Source: a virus | Length of the DNA: 64,000 bases | Direction: 5' to 3' (one strand) | IMG/VR virus record: IMGVR_UViG_3300032246_000346 | Span: 1 to 64,000 of that record | Shown here: piece after piece, positions 53,677-62,420 of the stretch | How positions within the stretch are numbered: the stretch's first letter is position 1 | Layout of the letters: each line of letters opens with the position of its first letter | The notes under the pieces: generated by a model | What the model saw: the letters and a program-made list of their open reading frames with translations, nothing else | What the model was told of the DNA's origin: nothing | Database searches by the model: none | Position numbers and translations under genes: made by a program

Positions 53677-53705
53677 TTTATACACACCATGTGTATAGTT
53701 GTCAA
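53677..53705 (-). promoter_or_regulatory. near-consensus sigma70 promoter for the pqqA-like gene
   Basis: Minus strand: TTGACA (53705-53700), 17 bases, TATAAA (53682-53677). The predicted start near 53670 would fall at or next to the AGGAGA site, giving a very short leader. This is the best promoter in the late block. Confidence 0.8.
53679..53697 (-). promoter_or_regulatory. operator-like inverted repeat over the pqqA promoter
   Basis: TATACACA (53679-53686), CCA, TGTGTATA (53690-53697): a perfect 8+8 bp inverted repeat with a 3-base centre, lying in the promoter spacer and overlapping the -10. It is placed where a repressor dimer would block RNA polymerase. Confidence 0.7.
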
Positions 53706-53745
53706 TATATTACTTTTTTGACTTTAATTCTTACGTAAAACCATG

Positions 53746-53776
53746 AAAAAAGGGCCTGCGTTTTAAGCAAGCCCCT
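53746..53776 (-). terminator. intrinsic terminator after the major capsid gene
   Basis: Minus strand: GGGCTTGC (53774-53767) pairs with GCAGGCCC (53759-53752) over 8 bp (one G-U) around a 7-base loop, then six U's. It ends the terminase-to-capsid transcript about 25 bases after the capsid stop. Confidence 0.85.
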
Positions 53777-53799
53777 TAGTAGTACGTAGCAAGGAACGA

Positions 53800-54714
53800 T
53801 TAAGCGCCTTGTGAACCCCACATACCGAGAGGATCTGACCAACCGAATGAATAACGTTCACGAGCTTTGTAACGTACATTGCCTGTGTCGAAGTCACCAT
53901 CCATAGAAGTAGTTAATGGTGCACGAACAAAGTGTTTAAGTCCGTTAGGTACATCAGTAACTAAGAAGTATGCATTTGTATCAGTCAAGAAGTGATTGAT
54001 TGCATAACCTTCTGGGATAGAACCATTGTTCTTCAATGCATTGATATCGTTGTCAGTAGTACCAACACGAAGTTCAGTTTCGAGCAAACGAGTTGCAACG
54101 AATTGTAATGCAGGTGGAACAATAAGTTTCTTAGGTTTAGCAGCAATTAAAAGACCACGCTCATCAGTCCAAGCTGCGATTTGAATAACTGCATTTTCCA
54201 ATGAAGTTTCATTCAAGTCAGCTGCTGTTGATTGAGTGTTGCTGTTTGTACCGCCAGTAACAAGAGGATGGTTAGTAGCAAACAATGGCACACCGTCACC
54301 GCCGTAATAAGCAGCAGAGTTAGTGAAACCGTTGTTAAGTACGTTTGCAGCCTTAACTTGTTTTGTGTAAGCCATACCGCGAGCAAGTGCTTTAGTGTAG
54401 CGTGATGATAAAGTGTCATACAAGTTATCTTCAATTGCTTCTTCAGTTAAGCTGAAGCCTAAAGCGATTGTTTCGTGGTTGTATCGAGCTGTCCAAGCTT
54501 CTTGAGCATTGTCGTAAGCGATGGCATTGCCTTCGTTTTTAACAGGTGCTGCAGAGAAACCAGAAAGCTTTGTTTCTTCTTCGAAGCTACGTTCTGAAGT
54601 TTCAGTTTCGTAGATTTCTTTGTGCTCTTCGCCGTAACGTTTGTATTCGAGACCGAATAGCGCATTAAGACCAGGTAAGAGCTCTTTTAGTAGCTGAGCG
54701 CGTGAAATAGCCAT
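53800..54714 (-). CDS. major capsid protein
   Basis: 304 residues. The sequence YKRYGEEHKEIYETETSERS, EAWTARYNHETIALGFSLTEEAIEDN, LPFLATNHPL-like VPLFATNHPLVTGG and the C-terminal GDFDTGNVRYKARERYSFGWSDP resemble Mu gpT-like major heads. Its place after scaffold and before a terminator, and the good ribosome site (AAGGAGAAT), fit a highly made protein. Probably HK97-fold. Confidence 0.85.
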   Translation of the reverse strand: MAISRAQLLKELLPGLNALFGLEYKRYGEEHKEIYETETSERSFEEETKLSGFSAAPVKNEGNAIAYDNAQEAWTARYNHETIALGFSLTEEAIEDNLYDTLSSRYTKALARGMAYTKQVKAANVLNNGFTNSAAYYGGDGVPLFATNHPLVTGGTNSNTQSTAADLNETSLENAVIQIAAWTDERGLLIAAKPKKLIVPPALQFVATRLLETELRVGTTDNDINALKNNGSIPEGYAINHFLTDTNAYFLVTDVPNGLKHFVRAPLTTSMDGDFDTGNVRYKARERYSFGWSDPLGMWGSQGA

Positions 54715-54726
54715 GTGTTATTCTCC

Positions 54727-55329
54727 TTATACACCGGTAGCATTGTAATACGCATGCTGTCCGAAATTAAATTTAACGATACAATCTGTATAAGCATCAT
54801 TTACTGTCGAGAATGGACCATTTACAAAGTCAACTAAACGTAAACCAATAGTTGAAGTAGTAGCGCCACCTGAAGCATTTAATGCAACTTTTGAATCGCC
54901 TGTTGTTGTTGATCCAGCAGTTTGAACCACTGGGAAGTTCGCACCCAATGCTGTTTGTGGAACTTGACCATTTGCTTGGATTTGGAACAATGTATCAGGA
55001 TCATCACACACATAAGCATATGCATCAGAAGCCACTGTTGAAGCTGGCCAGTATTGATTGTTTAGCTTATATTTCATGTTTGGATCTGTGTAAGTACAAC
55101 CTAAAAACACACCAACTACACCGCCTGTTGGGAATGGATCAGCGTTTGAACCTACGTTTGTTACTTTTACAATGGTACCGTTTGTCGCATCAATAGCTAC
55201 AATATCACCAAAAAAGATGTTTGTAGCATATCCTGAAGTAATCGCGATTTGACGAGTAGAACCCGCAAATACTTGACCACCGATCAAGTTGATAGGACGA
55301 AGACCATATGGGGCAGCTGTTGTTGCCAT
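54727..55329 (-). CDS. putative head decoration protein
   Basis: 200 residues. PYGLRPINLIGGQVFAGSTRQIAI and a compact strand-rich domain with FFGDIVAIDATNGTIVKV fit phage capsid decoration-type proteins that lie next to the major capsid gene. Ribosome site AAAGGAG. Confidence 0.65.
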   Translation of the reverse strand: MATTAAPYGLRPINLIGGQVFAGSTRQIAITSGYATNIFFGDIVAIDATNGTIVKVTNVGSNADPFPTGGVVGVFLGCTYTDPNMKYKLNNQYWPASTVASDAYAYVCDDPDTLFQIQANGQVPQTALGANFPVVQTAGSTTTGDSKVALNASGGATTSTIGLRLVDFVNGPFSTVNDAYTDCIVKFNFGQHAYYNATGV

Positions 55330-55347
55330 ATTATTTCTCCTTTGTTA

Positions 55348-55797
55348 TTATTTACCCTTGCCGAACGAGGTTGTAGATTTTTTATCTGCAAACTTGCCCA
55401 TGCGAGGATCATTGTCTTTCATAAAGCTATTGTCAACGGCATCGGTTTGAGCCTGTGTTTGCTTATTCATATAAGCAGTACGTTGAGCAATAAACTCTTC
55501 TGGTATTTTGCATAGTAAAAGACCGCCAATTTCAATGCCATCTTTATATTTAGCATTTGGGTCTGATACCATACGAATTTCAGGATGGTCCGCTAACTTA
55601 ACGGGTTCCCAACCTTCACGCATTTTGGAGGAAACATTAAGGTTATCAGCTTGATTGGTTAGACTAACTCGAACCCAACGATATGCCCAACCAGGGACTT
55701 TTTTAAACTCAGGAAGTAATGATGCTGGGCTCCATGAATCTGCTCGTTGAAATGTATCTTGCGTAGTTAAATCTCTATCTATTCTGTTTTGTTCCAT
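55348..55797 (-). CDS. hypothetical head-assembly protein
   Basis: 149 residues, coupled to the scaffold gene (TAATG). WVRVSLTNQADNLNVSSKMREGWEPVK and a basic Lys-rich end (DKKSTTSFGKGK) are familiar from proteins between scaffold and capsid genes in other phages. Probably a head-assembly factor; no enzyme motif. Confidence 0.6.
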   Translation of the reverse strand: MEQNRIDRDLTTQDTFQRADSWSPASLLPEFKKVPGWAYRWVRVSLTNQADNLNVSSKMREGWEPVKLADHPEIRMVSDPNAKYKDGIEIGGLLLCKIPEEFIAQRTAYMNKQTQAQTDAVDNSFMKDNDPRMGKFADKKSTTSFGKGK

Positions 55798-56792
55798 TAT
55801 CTTTTCTCCAATTTTAAAGTTTCAAGTGCATATTGTTCGGGTGATATACCAAGTTTTTTGGCAAGTGCTGCCGCAGTACTTGTTATCTTGACTTTTTTAG
55901 GCGCGGTCGAACGCGAAGCCGAAGCAACAACAGTTGAAGGTTTAGTAGTGCGCTGAGCGGGTGTTACCTCGTCTAGCGTATCATCCCCAAAGTATTCAGG
56001 GAATCGTTTTCGCATCGTATCATCAATACGACGATAGTAATTATCAGATGTAGGGTCAATTCCTGACCTAACTAGTTTTTCATGCAGCCCCAAAGCTAAA
56101 CTAGTCATTTCCTCATCTGAACCGAACCATTTATTACTTTTTTGCCAATTTAAGGCTTTATTGTCCGGTTTTGGTACCTGAGGCTGTGTTTGTTGTATAT
56201 ATACCTCATTCTCTTGCTCTTGTAAAGCATTATTGTATTGAGGTGTATAATTATTAGCTTGTGATAATCTTAATTGAGCATCGTTCATTTTTTGTTGAGC
56301 TTCAATTATTCTATCAGTATCGCCAGAATCATAAGCTTCACGATATTCTCGTTTAGCCATATGTAATTGTTGTTCTACTGCTGATTTAATAGCTTGAATA
56401 TATTCAACTTCACCAGTACTTAATGTAGTTTTGAGTTTTTTATTCTCAATGGCAATTTGTTGAGCATATCTAATAGCTTCTTGTCTTTCACGATCAGCAG
56501 CTTCTTTAGCACGTCTTTCGTCATGCCAAACTTTTTTCATCTGAGCTAAACGTTGTTTTACTCGTTCTGAATAATCTTCAAGATTATCATTTTCAAGTTC
56601 GTCTACTATTTCTTTAGGTAAAGGATCACGTCCTTTATCTTGCTCAGGAGTATCATCTTCAATCTCAATATCAACTTCTGTTTCCGGAGCTTTTACTTTT
56701 ACTTCTTTTTCTTCAGTAGTAATTTCTACTTTGTTATCAATATCCTCTAATTCTTTAGGGATCTCAAAAACAATTTCTTCTTGTTCAGCCAT
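55797..56792 (-). CDS. scaffolding protein
   Basis: 331 residues, acidic N-terminus (EIPKELEDIDNKVEITTEEK), a long coiled coil (residues 75-200: VKQRLAQMKKVWHDERRAKE...), then a Gln/Asn-rich linker and a basic helical end (KKVKITSTAAALAKKLGIS). The composition, coiled coil and place between portal and capsid fit a scaffold that shapes the procapsid and leaves. Confidence 0.8.
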   Translation of the reverse strand: MAEQEEIVFEIPKELEDIDNKVEITTEEKEVKVKAPETEVDIEIEDDTPEQDKGRDPLPKEIVDELENDNLEDYSERVKQRLAQMKKVWHDERRAKEAADRERQEAIRYAQQIAIENKKLKTTLSTGEVEYIQAIKSAVEQQLHMAKREYREAYDSGDTDRIIEAQQKMNDAQLRLSQANNYTPQYNNALQEQENEVYIQQTQPQVPKPDNKALNWQKSNKWFGSDEEMTSLALGLHEKLVRSGIDPTSDNYYRRIDDTMRKRFPEYFGDDTLDEVTPAQRTTKPSTVVASASRSTAPKKVKITSTAAALAKKLGISPEQYALETLKLEKR

Positions 56793-56802
56793 TTAGTTCT
56801 CC

Positions 56803-57240
56803 TTATGCGCGTGAATAACCGCGAGGATCCATTACGATTCCTTCGACAGTATCATCGTTAATAATGCGGAATTCTCTTCCGTGGATTTTAAATCGAGTAC
56901 CTGCATACGCACGTGTCAAAATAAAATCACCCTCTTTACACCATGGACCTGTAGGAAATCTTGTTTCATCCCTATAAGCCATATCTCCTACTTTTAACAC
57001 AAATAAGATTACTGTTGAATGTTGCTCAATATTCTTAGTTGCATCAGCCTTTAAAAGGCCGCTTTCATACTTATCACCCATGTCAGGAATTGCACATAGG
57101 ATTCTGTATCCTTTTGGGTCTGGTAGTTGCAACCCACGTTCTTCAATAGGAATATCTTCTACATCTACATCATTTACTTTAGGAATGTTTAATGGCATTC
57201 CATTTGCCGAAACAAGTCCTTCATTTAATGTTTCAATCAT
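56803..57240 (-). CDS. GroES-like co-chaperonin-type protein
   Basis: 145 residues from ATG 57240 with GGAGAC upstream; a longer frame to 57318 lies in the upstream gene. DPKGYRILCAIPD..ESGLLKADATKN, then FVLKVGDMAYRDETRFPTGP and KEGDFILTRAYAGTRFKIHG follow the order of the GroES beta-barrel and mobile-loop region. Phages use such proteins to direct capsid folding through GroEL; the place beside scaffold and capsid fits. Confidence 0.65.
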   Translation of the reverse strand: MIETLNEGLVSANGMPLNIPKVNDVDVEDIPIEERGLQLPDPKGYRILCAIPDMGDKYESGLLKADATKNIEQHSTVILFVLKVGDMAYRDETRFPTGPWCKEGDFILTRAYAGTRFKIHGREFRIINDDTVEGIVMDPRGYSRA

Positions 57241-57427
57241 CTGCTGTCTCCATACGTTTTGCGAGATCTGCAAGCATACTTTGCACAGTGAGTAGACCTC
57301 GAATATACCCAGCTGCATTTTGGTACGAAGCGTAATCTTTCGCTGCTCCGTCTCCCAATCCTTCTAAAACTTGTTTGCGCCTGTCTTCTATCTGAGACAT
57401 TAATAGTTCAAGCGTTTGGTCAATCAT
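57233..57427 (-). CDS. hypothetical small protein
   Basis: 64 residues, helical (DQTLELLMSQIEDRRKQVLE, YIRGLLTVQSMLADLAKRM). Overlaps the GroES-like gene by 8 bases. Similar helical proteins occur just after portal genes. Function unknown. Confidence 0.6.
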   Translation of the reverse strand: MIDQTLELLMSQIEDRRKQVLEGLGDGAAKDYASYQNAAGYIRGLLTVQSMLADLAKRMETADD

Positions 57428-57430
57428 GTA

Positions 57431-60037
57431 TTACTCCTTTTTACGTGGTTTAACTTCCTTTTTATTAGCTTGTTGTTCTGACATTGATGCTTGTTGAGCA
57501 TGAGATAAACCGGCCATACCTGCTGCATGTACACGATCTAAATGTTGCTGTGTATGTCCTGCAAGTTTATCTATTGCATCAATACCTTGTTGATTCTCTT
57601 TATGTCCATGCTCTTTACGTCTAAACTCAGCTTCCATACCAATTTGAATACCTTTTTCAACTTGGCTTGCTTGTAGTTTTTGTTTATCCATAGTTACTTT
57701 AGAACCAATTTCAGCGCCTTTAATCTTCTCATTAGATTCCATCTTAGCTTTTTCTAACTCAAGTCTTTGTTGTTCAAGTTGAATCTTAGCTTGTGATTCT
57801 TGTGCTTTAATCTGAACTTCTTGTTGTTTAATTTGAATTTCAGCTTGTTGCATTTGAATCAATGGATCTTGAGCTTGTTGTTGAGCTTGTTGTTGTTGAG
57901 CTTCTGCTTGGTTCTTTTGTAATAGTTGTTGTGCTGCTTGAGCAATAAGTTTAGATAATTCAACTTCTAACTCAGGAGCTAACTCATCTTTCTCACTAGG
58001 TAATGATGTACCTAATTGATCTTGGATTTGTTTTCTATATTCAAAAGCTAAGTGCTCATTAATATGTGCCATAGCTGCAGCTTGAATCATCTGAGCTTGT
58101 GGATTTTGACTCATCATTTGCATTAACTTAGGGTCTTGCATAGCTGCCATATGAACACCAATATGTGCTTGATGATCTTGATGAATAAACGCTTTAACAG
58201 GTTTACCATTAATAATAGCCATATTTTCTGTTACAGGATCTTTTGGTTTTTGATCTTCTGCAGCTGGTATTAACTTACCAATATTCTTAACACCTAATAC
58301 TTCTAGCATTTGTTTGTTAAGTTCTACTTGATCGTAGATTTGTGGTGATTGTGCTGCCATTTGCATAACAGCTTGATACTGAACAACTTTTTGTGACATT
58401 GTTGCAGCATTAGGATCAGATACAGGAATAACTTCACAACAATCATAATCAGATTTTTTAGCTTTTCTATCACCTACTTCTGGATCATAGTTATAATCTT
58501 CAGGTGTATAGTCTCTAATAATTCCGGCTAATAATTTAAATTCTTGTTTCATTGCATAGTGTATGCGAGCCTGAACTGCTGACATAACCTTCAATGTTCT
58601 TTCAAGAATAGCTAGTGTTGTACCTACTGGAGAGTTAGCAGACATATCAGATACTTTCATATCTGCAGCATTAGCAAATGCACGTCCTTCTTCAATAATC
58701 TTATCCATTAGCGCTGCTAATGTTTGACTAGGTTCTTTATATGGTAATGGTAAAATGTTATCTCGGATAGCACCTGATGGTACATCTACGTCTCTCCATT
58801 CACCTGGAGCAATAGGAGTGTCATCACCTTTAATACGTAAGCCACGTGACTTCATACCACCTGGTAAATTAGATAATGTACCTGCATCTACTAACTGACG
58901 TAGGATCATTGTACCTGATTTAGCAAACGCACCTATTAAGTGAATTAAACCAAAGCAATAGAAACCAAAACCAGGAATGTAGCCATAGTGAACAAAGTGT
59001 TGACGTTTAGTCATACGTTCATCTTCTGGGTCCCAGTTACGGCGAATAGATAATATAATGTTTGTGCCTCTTTCTAATGTAACTACATAAGGTAAGGCTA
59101 TACCTGTTGGGTGTCCTTTTTCATCTACATCTTCAAACCCTTCTAAATCTAGGTTGACATGCATCTCAAGGATTTTATATCTATCATCAGATGTAGCATT
59201 AAAGCCCATCTTTTCTGCAATCTTTTGTTCTACTTCATCTACATCATTAAGTGGTTCACCTAAATCTATATCTCTATAGAAGCCCCCTACTTGAAGTTTA
59301 CGCATCTCATTTTTAGTCTTACGCATCACATGAGTTACACGATCAGCTACTTCTAAACTTGATGCACCATATGGAACTACAATATCTTCAGCAGGTACAA
59401 ATAGAGCTACTTGACGATCAAGTGCTGGATCAAAATATACTTTCTTGAACGCGTTACCAGCTAAACCTAGACCCCATAACATACGTTCATGTTCTGGACG
59501 ATACTCAGGCATTTCTTCTGTTAACTGATAGTTCATATCATCTTTAACACGAAGTGCTGATTCTTCTTTTTCAGGAGTTTGCTTACCTATGATCTGAGTT
59601 TTAACAGGACCCATAGCTGGGAACGTCTCCATCATAGTTTCTGCTTGGAATTTAACTAACGCTTCAGATAGTATCGGATGATATACGTTACATGCGCCTG
59701 GCCATGGTTCAGTTCTATCTTCTGTCTTTAGACCTAATAATTCTAGACCATCTACATAAGTATCTAGCCAATCTTTACGTGATGAAATATCCGCATCAAA
59801 GTCACCCATTAGTTCACCAGCTAGTTCAGCTAGTGCACCTTCATCCATGTGCTCAGCTAAGTTATCATTAAAGTCTTCTGATGTTTCTTTTTGATGGCCA
59901 ATCTCAATCTCCATGCCGTCCATACCAATATGCACTGATTCTGGATCTTCAATTTGAATCTCCATAGCCGGTGTTGTTTGTGCGGTCTGTTCCATGCCTA
60001 GTGGAGCTTGGTATAACCCTTTATCTATATCTGCCAT
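57431..60037 (-). CDS. portal protein
   Basis: 868 residues. WLDTYVDGLELLGLKTEDRTEPWPGACNVYHPILSEALVKF and the central FVPAEDIVVPYGAS, GTLSNLPGGMKSRGLRIKGDD are standard signatures of large portals. The last 250 residues are Gln-rich coiled coil (QAQDPLIQMQQAEIQIKQQE), which could form the portal barrel inside the head. It would be the dodecameric DNA channel; preceded by terminase. Confidence 0.9.
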   Translation of the reverse strand: MADIDKGLYQAPLGMEQTAQTTPAMEIQIEDPESVHIGMDGMEIEIGHQKETSEDFNDNLAEHMDEGALAELAGELMGDFDADISSRKDWLDTYVDGLELLGLKTEDRTEPWPGACNVYHPILSEALVKFQAETMMETFPAMGPVKTQIIGKQTPEKEESALRVKDDMNYQLTEEMPEYRPEHERMLWGLGLAGNAFKKVYFDPALDRQVALFVPAEDIVVPYGASSLEVADRVTHVMRKTKNEMRKLQVGGFYRDIDLGEPLNDVDEVEQKIAEKMGFNATSDDRYKILEMHVNLDLEGFEDVDEKGHPTGIALPYVVTLERGTNIILSIRRNWDPEDERMTKRQHFVHYGYIPGFGFYCFGLIHLIGAFAKSGTMILRQLVDAGTLSNLPGGMKSRGLRIKGDDTPIAPGEWRDVDVPSGAIRDNILPLPYKEPSQTLAALMDKIIEEGRAFANAADMKVSDMSANSPVGTTLAILERTLKVMSAVQARIHYAMKQEFKLLAGIIRDYTPEDYNYDPEVGDRKAKKSDYDCCEVIPVSDPNAATMSQKVVQYQAVMQMAAQSPQIYDQVELNKQMLEVLGVKNIGKLIPAAEDQKPKDPVTENMAIINGKPVKAFIHQDHQAHIGVHMAAMQDPKLMQMMSQNPQAQMIQAAAMAHINEHLAFEYRKQIQDQLGTSLPSEKDELAPELEVELSKLIAQAAQQLLQKNQAEAQQQQAQQQAQDPLIQMQQAEIQIKQQEVQIKAQESQAKIQLEQQRLELEKAKMESNEKIKGAEIGSKVTMDKQKLQASQVEKGIQIGMEAEFRRKEHGHKENQQGIDAIDKLAGHTQQHLDRVHAAGMAGLSHAQQASMSEQQANKKEVKPRKKE

Positions 60038-60046
60038 ATGTATCCT

Positions 60047-60193
60047 TTATTTTAACCAGTACCTTGAGTTGCGTTTTATTAGTTTGTTAAGTCTTTCGTA
60101 TCTTCTTTTGTCTTTATCAGAGCTTCTTCTTTTACTCATTGGAGCATCCCACATTAACTTCCCATTAAGCGTTTTGACTCTGTAAGTTATCAT
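60047..60193 (-). CDS. small basic protein, 48 aa
   Basis: ATG 60193 overlaps the terminase stop (ATGA). A strongly basic protein (SKRRSSDKDKRRYERLNKLI) that could bind DNA during packaging. It fills the gap between terminase and portal genes; no family recognised. Confidence 0.6.
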   Translation of the reverse strand: MITYRVKTLNGKLMWDAPMSKRRSSDKDKRRYERLNKLIKRNSRYWLK

Positions 60194-61734
60194 ACCATGT
60201 ATAGTTTTTTTCTACTGCTCTTAAACCCATATACTTCATCAGGCTCATCATTAGGTAATCTAATGAACCCTCCTTGCCTAAAGCGCATGAGTGCCATAGT
60301 TGTTGAGTCCACTTGGTCATCATTAGCGCCTGATGGAAAGTCATTACATTCTTCAATCAGTTCATGAGCCCAACGTTTATCTGGTGCCCATACAATTCCT
60401 GATCTAAACAAGTCTGCCACGGAGTTAACGCGGCTAATCTTGTCTTGTCCTTTTCCAGGAGTAAACTCTCCCACCGGAACGCCCATCCTTCTTAGCTCTT
60501 GGTATAAAGCCGCTCCGTTAGATTTCTTTTCTACTATGAAAGCGTCGGGTTCCCACTCTTTGTACTCACGTAATACTAACTCTTTGAGCTCTGGAAACTC
60601 TAGCCGTTCCTTAATAGCATTTAGTAGTATTATATTATAATTATTGACTTCTTCGTTAAAAAAGACACCCCACGTAGTTAACGAATTGTAGTCAGCTCTA
60701 TTATTAGCTTCTTGTGCAGCATCGAGAGACATAATGGTAAACTCACAACTTGGTGGGACTTCGTGATCCCATATCTTCCACCACTCTCTTTTTATCAGAG
60801 CTCCCTCTTCCGAAACTGGGTTTTGGAGGTATTGAGCATTCCAATAACGTACATCTAGTGCAGCCTTCTTAGCTCTTAATTCTTCGAGCGGCCAAAACTC
60901 TGGCCATAAACTTTTCTCTTCTCCGGTCTTTTTATCTTCGATAATTGCTGGAAATTCAACAACTTCCCAATCATCTACCCCGTCTTGCTTAACCATTTGG
61001 TTAACTATTTGTCCGGTCAAATCTAACTTTGACCATCTAGTCATTACTACAATGATCGCTCCACCAGGCATAAGACGCTGAATAGGACCAGACTGAAACC
61101 ACTCCCAAGCAGGTAGAAAAACATCCGCTCGTCCAAGCTTGGCGTCTTGCTCTGAATGAGGATCGTCAATAATAAAAAGATCAGCGCCCCGACCAGCAAG
61201 AGCACCCCCCACACCGATAGCAAAGTACTCGCCATTGTGATTAGTACCCCATCGTGATGCACTTTTACTATCCGCCTGTAATGTTACTTCTGGAAATACG
61301 TCTTTATACGCGTCACTACCCACAAGATTACGGACGCGACGGCCAAAATTAACTGCAAGATCAGCTGTGTGAGATGCCATAATGATTTTTTTGTGTGGGT
61401 ACTTACCCAGAAACCACGCTGGCGCCAAGTAAGAGATAAGCTCAGATTTTCCATGTCTTGGTGCAATATTGACGATAACGCGTTTCTTTTTTCCATTAGC
61501 AATGTCTTCAAAAATTTGAGCCAAGTGTTTATGATGGGCACCAACTTTATATCCGGGATATACATGATCTATAAACTCCAAAAATGTTTCTTGTCTTTTC
61601 TCAACTGTCTGAGTTTTTTCTAACTCTTCTAGTTCTAATAGTAATTGCTTCTGCTCATTGGCAGGTAATAACGATATATTAGCTAAAGCTTTATCTATAT
61701 CAGCATCGCTGAATCCTGCTATATCAATTGCCAT
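60190..61734 (-). CDS. terL: large terminase subunit
   Basis: 514 residues. ATPase: APRHGKSE (Walker A, 91-98) and LFIIDD (Walker B, 186-191). Nuclease: D338 in IMSLDAAQ and the C-terminal NDDQVD (471-476) with acidic residues. It cuts concatemers and pumps DNA into the head through the portal. Paired with the small subunit immediately upstream. Confidence 0.95.
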   Translation of the reverse strand: MAIDIAGFSDADIDKALANISLLPANEQKQLLLELEELEKTQTVEKRQETFLEFIDHVYPGYKVGAHHKHLAQIFEDIANGKKKRVIVNIAPRHGKSELISYLAPAWFLGKYPHKKIIMASHTADLAVNFGRRVRNLVGSDAYKDVFPEVTLQADSKSASRWGTNHNGEYFAIGVGGALAGRGADLFIIDDPHSEQDAKLGRADVFLPAWEWFQSGPIQRLMPGGAIIVVMTRWSKLDLTGQIVNQMVKQDGVDDWEVVEFPAIIEDKKTGEEKSLWPEFWPLEELRAKKAALDVRYWNAQYLQNPVSEEGALIKREWWKIWDHEVPPSCEFTIMSLDAAQEANNRADYNSLTTWGVFFNEEVNNYNIILLNAIKERLEFPELKELVLREYKEWEPDAFIVEKKSNGAALYQELRRMGVPVGEFTPGKGQDKISRVNSVADLFRSGIVWAPDKRWAHELIEECNDFPSGANDDQVDSTTMALMRFRQGGFIRLPNDEPDEVYGFKSSRKKLYMV

Positions 61735-61735
61735 A

Positions 61736-62317
61736 CTATATATCTGGTGTTACATCTTTAGCTTCAACAACTTCAAAGGTAGTATCTATAACTGCAGTCT
61801 TTCCTAAGATTTTGTAAAGCTTTGATTTAATTTGTGTTTCTAAATCCTCAGGACTTAAATGTTTAACTGTAATTTCTGTCTTCTCTGAGAATAAACCTAC
61901 GTCACTTATCTTACCTAATAGCTCTAATGCTTTTAATCTATGTCTAGCATCGGTATGACCTGCATCTTCTATTAGTTTATTAGTAACAAACCTTCTTAAC
62001 TGCACAGCTTCATCAACAACTTGATGGTCGTAGTCAGATAACATCGCTAATAGATGCTGAACTGTAGCTGGAGTATTCAATGCTTTGTTAGTTGCTGCAT
62101 TTAATGGTGCAGTAATGTCAGGATTAGTAACTGTTTCAAATATTTCTGCGGCTTTTATCTTTTCTGCAGTAGAAACTGGGATTTCTGCCCCTGCATCAAG
62201 CAAAACTTTAGCAGTAGCGGCTGAAACTTTGACTTTGGAATCTAAAGTTGTGGGTTCTTCCGACTCAAAATCGTCAGGAAGGGGCTTATTAGTATCAGGT
62301 ATGATCTTTATGGCCAT
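61736..62317 (-). CDS. terS: small terminase subunit
   Basis: 193 residues. An acidic N-terminus, then the helical core NTPATVQHLLAMLSDYDHQV, EAVQLRRFVTNKLIEDAGHTDARHRLKALELLGKISDVGLF. This segment is well known from small-terminase-annotated phage proteins. It would recognise the packaging site. First gene of the late transcript. Confidence 0.8.
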   Translation of the reverse strand: MAIKIIPDTNKPLPDDFESEEPTTLDSKVKVSAATAKVLLDAGAEIPVSTAEKIKAAEIFETVTNPDITAPLNAATNKALNTPATVQHLLAMLSDYDHQVVDEAVQLRRFVTNKLIEDAGHTDARHRLKALELLGKISDVGLFSEKTEITVKHLSPEDLETQIKSKLYKILGKTAVIDTTFEVVEAKDVTPDI

Positions 62318-62367
62318 AAAATGTCGCTGTTTACATCCTAGAAATTATTTTTGCAGCTATTGGGCGC

Positions 62368-62396
62368 AATATATACCAAAATATTATATAAATCAA
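62368..62396 (-). promoter_or_regulatory. candidate late promoter before terminase
   Basis: Minus strand: TTGATT (62396-62391), 17 bases, TATATT (62373-62368). Predicted start near 62361, giving a leader of about 45 bases to the small terminase ATG at 62317. It lacks the TTGACATTGT palindrome of the plus-strand promoters. Confidence 0.65.
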
Positions 62397-62408
62397 GTGT
62401 TTTTTGAG

Positions 62409-62414
62409 TATAAT
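62409..62414 (+). promoter_or_regulatory. TATAAT -10 box for a possibly leaderless transcript
   Basis: A perfect TATAAT. The start expected 7 bases downstream coincides with the A of ATG 62421, and no ribosome site precedes that ATG. No good -35 is visible; the AT-rich stretch 62380-62405 may help. Confidence 0.45.
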
Positions 62415-62420
62415 GAACAC

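Noticed and set aside
57240-57318. Longer start for the GroES-like gene at 57318
   Set aside because: The extension lies in the upstream gene, has no family-like residues, and ATG 57240 has a GGAGAC site.
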